Positions 24,801-33,800 of a stretch of 64,000 bases of DNA are shown here, piece after piece. Source of the DNA: Tachypleus tridentatus. Lineage: Eukaryota; Arthropoda; Merostomata; Xiphosura; Limulidae. Within the stretch, counting starts at the first letter, position 1, and the number at the start of each line of letters is the position of its first letter. The translations under genes and the position numbers were made by a program. The notes under the pieces were generated by a model. The model was not told the origin of the DNA. It saw only the letters and a program-made list of their open reading frames with translations, and made no database searches. The DNA lies in the NCBI RefSeq assembly GCF_004210375.1, contig NC_134830.1, forward strand, positions 42,909,094-42,973,093. Direction: 5' to 3'.

Positions 24801-27800
24801 CACGTGTTCTGAGGGCTGAATTTCGCAGCAACGCGGTGCATCTTCAATTTTTCGGTCAAAATTTCGTAACAAGATCCAACTGATATCCCACACTCTTCAG
24901 CAAGCTCCCTGACAGCCAGACGTCGATTTGCCCGCACCAGGGTGTTGATTTTGTCGACGTGTGGCTCGTCAGTTGAGCTCATCATCTTCAATGGACTGTC
25001 GACCATCCTTAAAACGTTCATGCCACTTGAAATATGCCGTACGCTTCATAACAACATCACCGTAAGCCGTGTTAAGCATAGCAAAAGTTTCAGTTGCAGA
25101 TTTTCCAAGTTTAACACAAAATTTCACAGCAAGTCGTTGCTCCTTCAGGTCATTCATTCTGAAATCCGCCAAACGAAAAAATCGCACTTTACTTAAAACC
25201 GCGTATCTAATACACAAATGAAGATATCTGCAATCGGAAAATGGCGTCGTAATCAGCTGATCTGTGCGAACCTAGCGACACCAAGCGGATTCCCCTGGAA
25301 CCAACTGGAGCCGCGCAATTCAAACAGTCCGCGTATTTTTTGAACAGCCCTCGTATACACTATTACCTTGTACGAAATATGGATCATTTTCTGCATATTT
25401 AGAATGTTGGCTGTAGTGTCCCAACCCTTGTTCGCATTTTACGTTTTAAGGTTATCATTTGTTCAGGGGTTAATATGGGATTTTATTTAGGGAAATGTTT
25501 TTTTAAGAAAACGTTTCAAATCATGCGAACTCACTGACTCTAACACTTACTCAGGAAAGAGGGTGGTGGCCCTCCACCCATTGCTCTTGAGTTTGAGCTA
25601 CCTTCAGTATTTATTTTCTAGAGAAAAAGTACCGGATTTCTGTAAACGGGAGAGAGTTGGGGAGGGGGGTGAGTTTTGGAAGTTAAACGCTATTAAAGCC
25701 ACTGGTCAGGATGGATAGAAGTATTGTAGTTGACTAGGTCAGTCAAGTGTCACTTCGTAAGTATGGCTCATACTGAAACTGTAGTATCTCTGGTTCAGAT
25801 TTCGCCCAAAGCTACATGAAGGCTATCTGCGCTAGCCGTCCCTAACTTAACAGTGAAACACTAGAGGGAGAACAGCTGGTCATCAACACGCACCGTCAAC
25901 ATTCGGGCTACTCTTTTTGTCAACGCATAATGGGACTGGCTGTCACATTATAAAGCCTCCATGAAATGTTGAGAATGTTTGGTGGGCAAAAGATTGTAAC
26001 CCGAGACCAACAGGTTTCGACCCAAGTGCTTATCGACAACGTCAGATAAGCTCAATCACGTATATTACATTTCGTTCCTGAGAAATTATTTTGTGCGGCA
26101 AAAATCACACAATCTCTTTTCTTTTATTTTAACGTCAGATAAGTTCAATCACGTATATTACATTTCGTTCCTGAGAAATTATTTTGTGCGGCAAAAATCA
26201 CACAATCTCTTTTCTTTTATTTTAACGTCAGATAAGTTCAATCACGTATATTACATTTCGTTGCTGAAAAATTATTTTGTGCGGCAAAAATCACACAATC
26301 TCTTTTCTTTTATTTTAACGTCAGATAAGTTCAATCACGTATATTACATTTCGTTCCTGAGAAATTATTTTGTGCGGCAAAAATCACACAATCTCTTTTC
26401 TTTTATTTTAACGTCAAATAAGTTCAATCACGTATATTACATTTCGTTCCTGAGAAATTATTTTGTGCGGCAAAAATCACACAATCTCTTTTCTTTTATT
26501 TTAACGTCAGATAAGCTCAATCACGTATATTACATTTCGTTCCTGAGAAATTATTTTGTGCGGCAAAAAACACACAACCATTTTCTTTTTTTGTATTAGA
26601 ATTTCCACTCAACTGTACAAAATAGTTACGTACGCATAACCGTCCCTAATTAATAGTACTCACACCAACAATTGTCTTATCGAATAGTGTGATGGGGGCG
26701 TCGCTGTTATCGTTATAGCATACCCACGGCTCCAAATCGCGAAATTGATTTTTACGGAAACATGTTTGTGTGTTTTTCTTATAGCAAAGCCACAAAGGGT
26801 TATCTGCTCAGCCCACCGAGGGGAATCGAACCCCTGATTTTAGCGTTGTAAATCCGGAGACATACCGCTGTACTAGCGGGGGGCTTTACGAAAACAAAAC
26901 TTGAACAATGAATCCTGCGATTTATAGTCCGTCACTTTATATTATTAGATCGTACCCACCTGAACAAAAATAACTCTCAGAGACACTAAAACCAGGCCCG
27001 GCATGGCCAAGCGCGTAAGGAGCGCGACTCGTAATCCGTGGGTTCGCGCCCGCGTCGCGCCAAACATGCTCGCCCTCCCAGCCGTGGGGGCGTTATAATG
27101 TGACGGTCAATCCCATTTTACATTGATAAAAGAGTAGCCCAAGAGTTGGCGGTGGGTGGTGATGACTAGCTGCCTTCCTCTAGTCTTACACTGCTAAATT
27201 AGGGATGGCTAGCACAGATAGCCCTCGAGTAGCTTTGTGCGAAATTCTAAAACAAACAAACACTAAAACGAAACATACAGCATTGACTAAAAAGCACGTT
27301 TAGATTAGCATTTGTGCAAAGTGTTATAAAAGATAACTCTTAAAAGAACATTATTTTTGAGTAACTTAAACCGTTTATTAGGTTTGTAATATCAATATAT
27401 AAAAAAAATCGAGATATATATGACATACATTCAAAACAAATGTTTAAAGTTGTATTCCAACAAATCATTCTTCACTTTAACAAGTACCATAAAAAGTACC
27501 AAATAACCTCGTATAAGCTTCGTTAGAAAGGAACATTCAGTCGGAAACAAAAATACTAATTGAGTTTGATTTTTTTAGTTGTTTGTGTGTCATAACGTTC
27601 AGTTTAATAAAGAAGTCTATTTTATTACTCAGCCTCACAATTGTCCCAGTGGACAGCGATGTGTCGTGGAGACGTATCAATTAACATACAACCAAACTCG
27701 ACACATGCCAAAGTGTCGAGAAGGTAAGTCGTTTAGCAAATACATAACAATGAATGATTTATTTGTCTCGCATTTCGGTCTGAATTTTATTGTGTTTATA

Positions 27801-30800
27801 ACCCACTAGGCCTTTTTTAAACCCTTTATAATCTATATACGACATATGGGTTTATTTTACGATACTAATATATTTTCATCAGATATTTATTTTTATAGTT
27901 TGTTTGAAGTTAATCACAAAGCTACATAATGCTCTGCTCACCAAGGTTAACGAAAGTCGGTTTCCATCATCTTAAAGTCCGAAGACATACTGTTGTACCA
28001 CTGGGAATGGGTGGGGGTTGTTTTATAACTACTGATTTACGAAAGTTTTAGCTTCCAACTAGAATTTTTCATTATTCTGTGATGTCATTACTCCACCATC
28101 CAATGTCACAAAAACAAGGTTGCGAACTAATAACGCTAAAAACTGGGTTTTGATAGCCCATTGTGTATCTTTCTTCCTGACTAAAAACAGACAAGTAATT
28201 TCGCTATGTTGATTTCCTTGCATAATATACAACTTAATACTATGCAGTTGTATCAGTTTACATCATCGAGTGTTGTTTTTACTTCTCGAGATTTAATTCC
28301 AGGTACTGATTATCGGTTCATATCCTCTTCATTGTGTTTCTGAAATCCTTGCGTAGTTGAGAATATGTTTTACAATCTTCCTCTACCAGAGATATAGGAG
28401 GCTTTGTTTGTTTGTTTGTTTTTTAGAATTTCGCACAAAGCTACTCGAGGGTTATCTGTGCTAGCCGTCTCTAATTTAGCAGTGTAAGACTAGAGGGAAG
28501 GCAGCTAGTCATCACCACCCACCGCCAACTCTTGTGCTACTCTTTTACCAACGAATATTGGGATTGACCGTCACATTATAACGCCCCCACGGCTGAAAGG
28601 GCGAGCATGTTTGGCGCGTAGGGGATGCGAACCCGCGACCCTCAGATTACGAGTCGCACGCCTTAACACGCTTGGCCATGCCGGGTCGGTATAGGAGGCA
28701 CTTTAAAATTGGGGCTCAAAGTTTATTTAACAGAACAGATCGAAGGAATCTATGTTATTGATGCAAGAATTGCGGTCAGAATCCAGGAGTCGCTTTATGG
28801 CATTGGAAGCTCCTGCATTTACCTGAGAATAATTTTCCTAACTTCGATGCATTTTTACTAAAACAGATTGAAAGGTTGGTACAGGCACCATGGCCTCTGC
28901 TTCCTACGTCACTGTATTATAGGAAAAGTATGCCTTTTTATTATTATGACAAACGATATTATGATTTATTATATAATTATTTGCTTGACTGTGTTATCCA
29001 TGAAGCAACAGTTGTTCCCCCTTGTTATATGTCAGTTTAAAGGTGAATTTTACAGAAAAAGAAAACTTTGCAGTCAAAAGAACTACTCATACTGATTAAT
29101 TTTGCAGGTTCACATTTTTTATAAAAAGTATGTGCTGTTAAATGAAACATAGAACTTGGTGCAGAAAGAGCCCTTTCCGAGCGGAAATCCGAACGTTTTA
29201 GTTTTTACGTTTGCCGCTAGGAAAGGTACTGTGACGTAATAGTTGCCAAACAAACCGCCAACGCCAGCACGTTGAATGTAAATAAACATGGCTAGTGCAT
29301 ACAGAGAAACAGAGGCAGAGTTTGTTTTGACTTTGTGTTCTGAACAGTGTCGAGTAGCGCCATATCAATTCGAACCTACTATGAACGAATCTAGAACAGT
29401 TACTTTTGACACAGATCTGACAAGTTCTAGTGATGAGCACAGTTCCACGAGTGAGAGTAGCGGAACTGTGAGTGATACTGATAGCGCCCAGGCCGGTTGC
29501 GAGTCGGTCATACCTCCAGTGGAAGAATGATAAGTCTAAGTCATGACAACAAATATGGTCTGTATTATTTCACGTGCAATTTTAAGCACCTCGAAACCTG
29601 CCTGGTGTTTATAAATTATTTATATCACAGACTGGGTTTTATTTGTTTATACTTTGCCGACTATGGTAACTAATACTCGGCCCTTCCACAATCATTGTAC
29701 TGGGTATTTATGACTCGTAACAAAATGAATTTCAATTATACGTCATAATTCTGTCTATAAAATCAAATTAGATGTAGCAGTCTAAATAGTTAATTTAATA
29801 TTTACCATAAATGTATAATTTATATGACATATTCCGTATGTTTGTGCAAGGTGTAGGTGTGGTTTATGCGAGCAGATGCCAACCAGGAGAGAGTTCGTTT
29901 GTTGTCGTTTGTTCTTTTCGAGATGGCAAGGGATGGCTTCAGATGGGTGGAACATGTACGCTGCAGGCTGAGATCAGTCCTCAGCTTTACACGAGGAAAG
30001 ATGGTGGGGACGATCCTGCCTACTGCTGATGGTTTTTTTAGTCTCAACCTGCCTGGCTTGAAACCCACGGAATTCAGAACAGTGGGATCCGACACAAAAC
30101 ATGAGCGTTCAAAGTGATCATGACAAAGCTTTTCATGGTGTGAAGGAATCCAGTTCTTCCTATTGATCATCCGCACCCACTGTCGCCACCTTGCCGGTTC
30201 CTTCTCCTTGCACGGAAATGAAAAGAAGCTTTTGCCCGATGCCGAACCGTTTTCACAAACCATAAGCAACGCAGTAAATCATGTTATCATGAAACAAACA
30301 TAAAGTAGCAATATCAAGACAAAAAATAGTTTCACAAAGTATGTAATCCAAAAAAAGCACCGATAGATTTACAAAAAACACTAGAACTGAAAGGAACAAA
30401 ATTGTCGGCGCACAACGAAGCTTGTTTGGCAACTATTACGTCATAGTTGTAAAACGTCAAGGAAACAGCCAAACGACCGAGAGGAACTTGAATTCGAGGA
30501 CCCGCATATTTTTTTTTCATTTTTTGCTCAAAAACTAAAGTGTTTAAAAATATGGCAACCACACAGGAATTATACCTAACCAAAGTACAGTTTCTAAGGT
30601 AATTATTAAATTTGTTGAAAATTCACCTTTAAGAAGTAGGTAACGTTTAGTTGTCTGAAAGTTTGTCCTTCTATTTGTAATAAGCATGACATTAAAGTTA
30701 TCTTCAATATGTCAACAAAGAATGATGCATATTTACAACTATTTTCGTTGATTTCGAGTGAGATTTTTAATTACATAATTCTGACAATAGTTATTTACAA

Positions 30801-33800
30801 ATTCAGCAAAGAGTTTTTATGCTCTTAATACTTTGTAATATGTTAAGCAAAAATGTATAATATTACACTTTTTTTAAAGCTAATATATATTTTATCATGT
30901 TTTGCTTGTAACTAATTACAAAATTAGTGGCCAAACCTGGGAGATGTTCACTGACCCAGGATTTCATGGCCGACCAGCCAGTCACTATTTCAAGACCAGA
31001 ATGCTGGAACCATTGTCATGACGATGCAGACTGCAATGGTCATATGAAGTGTTGTTTCGATGGATGCTCTAAAATATGCGTTGACCCTATACTAAGAGGT
31101 TAGTGTGACTTTTTTCATCACAGATATACGTATGGAGGGACACACGTGGTCCAAGTGGCGAAACAAAATCTACTCTCAATGCCAGCATTAGATCTTATGG
31201 TAAAGAAAGATCCAGGTAAATCTTAAGCGGCAAATACAATAAAATGCAGTTTAACATTTAAAATATTATTAAACAAAACAATTCGTTCTTGAGTTGATGA
31301 TTTCTGTATAATACGGTAAAAAAGGTATATATATATATATACTTCCAACATGGCGATTTCATGAGCTCTTTTATGTGTTGTGAATTTAGGTTAAGATTTT
31401 ACAAACACGCAGATACAAATAAACGAACTAGAACTTAAACGTTTATTTATCATAAGCCAGTTGCAGAGTTGTATTCTACCTTTTATTGGACTTTTATAAG
31501 AATTAAGTGTTTATAAAATAACTGGAGTTTGATTAACAGTTATTGCATATTATGTTATTTTCCTTAGAAATCCGAACACTTACATTTCATGTACATAAAT
31601 ACATTAAAAAATTAAAACTCCCATTATATGTAGGTTTTCGTTTTGACTTTTTAGATTTTGATATTTGTAAATATGTTCAAAGTTACATTTATCCTACTTA
31701 TCATAGACAATTTAAACTTTAGGATATTACAAAAATATCTTGATATTAAGCCTTACAAAGAACTCTGGCAACTTAAGGTATTTTATTATTATGTTATAAA
31801 TGTAATCTTAGAATTAAGGTTCGTTACTTTTTTAAAATATTTTTCCAGCAAAATTAAATGTAGAAGTTAGCTTCGAGACTCGAAACCCCACTGTTGGTTC
31901 TCGTTTCCAAATCGACTGTAAAGTCAACGGATCTCAAAACCCGATTGTTGCCTGGTATTTTGGCAACGATGCCTTTCCGTTAAGCAATAATTCTTACCAC
32001 AAAATTCTGATTAACAACACGCTGGTAATACACTCAGCCCAACTCAGCGACAGTGGAGAATACACCTGCGTTGCTGCTGATTACCAGAGTGAAGCCATAT
32101 CTTCGGTGATTCTTAAAGTTGAAGGTACGATATTTTCATTACAGGTAATATTGCACTTTGCTTCATGTAAAAGGTGATAAACTGTGTTAATTGTTGCACA
32201 TTTTAGAAGTAGTGTCTTCTTTAGATGTTAAAGTGCTTGTGAATTATAAAATATTGGTTCATTCAGAATGACTGATAGTTAATTTTTCGAGATGTTAATG
32301 CCTATGGATATAAATAATACTGTGTAAGTTCTAAAGGATTTGTTTGTTTTGAATTTCGCGCAAAGCTATCTACGCTAGGCGTCCCTAATTTAGCAGTGTA
32401 AGACTAGAGGGAAGGCAGCTGGTCATCACCACCCGCAGCCAACTCTTGGGTTACTTTTTTACTTACGAATAGTGGAATTACGAGAGGGCGAGCATGTTTG
32501 GTACGCCTGGGATTCGAACCCGCGATCCTCGGATTACGAGTCGAGCGCCTTAACCACCTGGCCATGCCTAGTTCTAAAGAAAGACTATAATTTAATTGAA
32601 AAAAGTCAAGTCATTGAAAGTATTAAAATCTGTAAACAAATATTCTTAATTAAGAGTAAACTACTAAAATTTTAATATGATTGAATAGTTTCGAAACTGA
32701 ACATTTTTTATTTATGTAAAAACGACTGGTATGAGTAGAGAAAGCACTATGTAGAGGAGCGAACAACGTTTTGACCTTCTTCGGTCATCGTTAGGTTCAC
32801 ATACCAGCTGTTTTTACATATATAATTTTCTCTACAAGTGGGTTTTCTCGTCATCACGGATGAACATTTTTTGTTTAATCCTGATTTTTGAATGTTGATG
32901 TTTATTTAATTTTCTTCAAAACGGGGGACATACGGAACGTACTTGTCATAATAAATACTTCCATACTAGCTTTGCCGTTCCCTGAAAATATAACTTTGCA
33001 AAAAATGAAGAAAAAGGAATTTTAAAACGACCCATAAACTTGGCGTTGCACACACACAAATTGACAATTGGCTCTTATATATGTTAAACCAGTTATCCAG
33101 GAGAGTAATAAACAACTGTAGACAGTGAGAGTCCAAGGCCTCACTGGCACACTTTCATCAGCCAAAGCTGGTCGCATAGCGACAGCAGAAATCCTTGAAG
33201 CATATCCGACTTGTCTGTTTCATAAAGTTGTCCTACTCTAGTGGTTCTGTAGTAAGTGGAAGATTTCACAATTCCAGAAAGCTAGTGTGGTTTATGTAAT
33301 TAAAATGTTTTTTGCCCCTATGAGCTGACATGACCTATACAGTTAAGATTGTTGTTGCTTCTGTTAGCTGATGTGCTCTATACTATCAATGACGAGTTTC
33401 TCTCATTATATTTATTACGTTTTTGATTAAAGTGCATGTATTATTTTTTCTGATACATTTTCGAATTTATTGCATATAAAGTTCAGTATTTTATATTAAA
33501 ACGATTTTGAACGTGCAAATCAATAAATGACAACCCCAGCCGATTAAAGGTCTTGGTGGAATGGTTTGTATCATAACTACATTTTAAGACTACTTGGTAT
33601 TAATTAAGGAGTGTTACGCCAACGATATCATTCTTTGGAAATGGCATGTAAAAATCCTTTCGGACACAAATTATTCATACATTCAGTAATAAAATCCATT
33701 CATCCACATGCACGAGGCAACTATGCGCGTTATAATAATAAATAAATATATATATCTGTCCAAAAACGGAGTCATCAGGGTATTAGTTCTTCAAGATCAG

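Larger units (their letters stand above)
21898..27632 (+). other. papilin intron with two mariners, SINEs and a 93-bp array
   Basis: Longest papilin intron (5.7 kb), separating the two halves of the antistasin-like segment. The unlisted parts (23,660-24,460; 25,360-25,790; 27,270-27,630) show no recognisable coding or RNA feature. Confidence 0.55.
29232..30443. mobile_element. putative THAP-domain transposon with 22-bp inverted repeats
   Basis: A perfect 22-bp inverted repeat, TGACGTAATAGTTGCCAAAC plus two bases, lies at 29232-29253 and inverted at 30422-30443. Between them are a minus-strand THAP-like zinc-finger segment and a plus-strand acidic open frame. Less exact similarity may continue outward (about 29,160 and 30,520), so the true ends could lie beyond these repeats. 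The transposon class is not clear; P-element-like and other THAP-bearing superfamilies are possible. Confidence 0.55.
27724..30927 (+). other. papilin intron with SINEs and a THAP element
   Basis: Intron between the cysteine-rich exon and the WAP exon. Listed separately are a family-2 SINE, one abundant-family SINE and the THAP-domain element. The rest, including the open frame at 28868-29095, has no recognisable content. Confidence 0.55.

Noticed and set aside
8778..26588. Tandem arrays as CRISPR
   Set aside because: Units are contiguous with no variable spacers, and the genome is animal.
26093..26599. 168-codon repetitive open frame
   Set aside because: Reads through the 93-bp array; hydrophobic low-information translation, no sign of a gene.
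28868..29095. 75-codon open frame
   Set aside because: No motif, AT-rich, in an intron; nothing beyond length supports it.
32472..32675. Open frame with a readable start (MELREGEHVW)
   Set aside because: Its first half is the SINE head read through.
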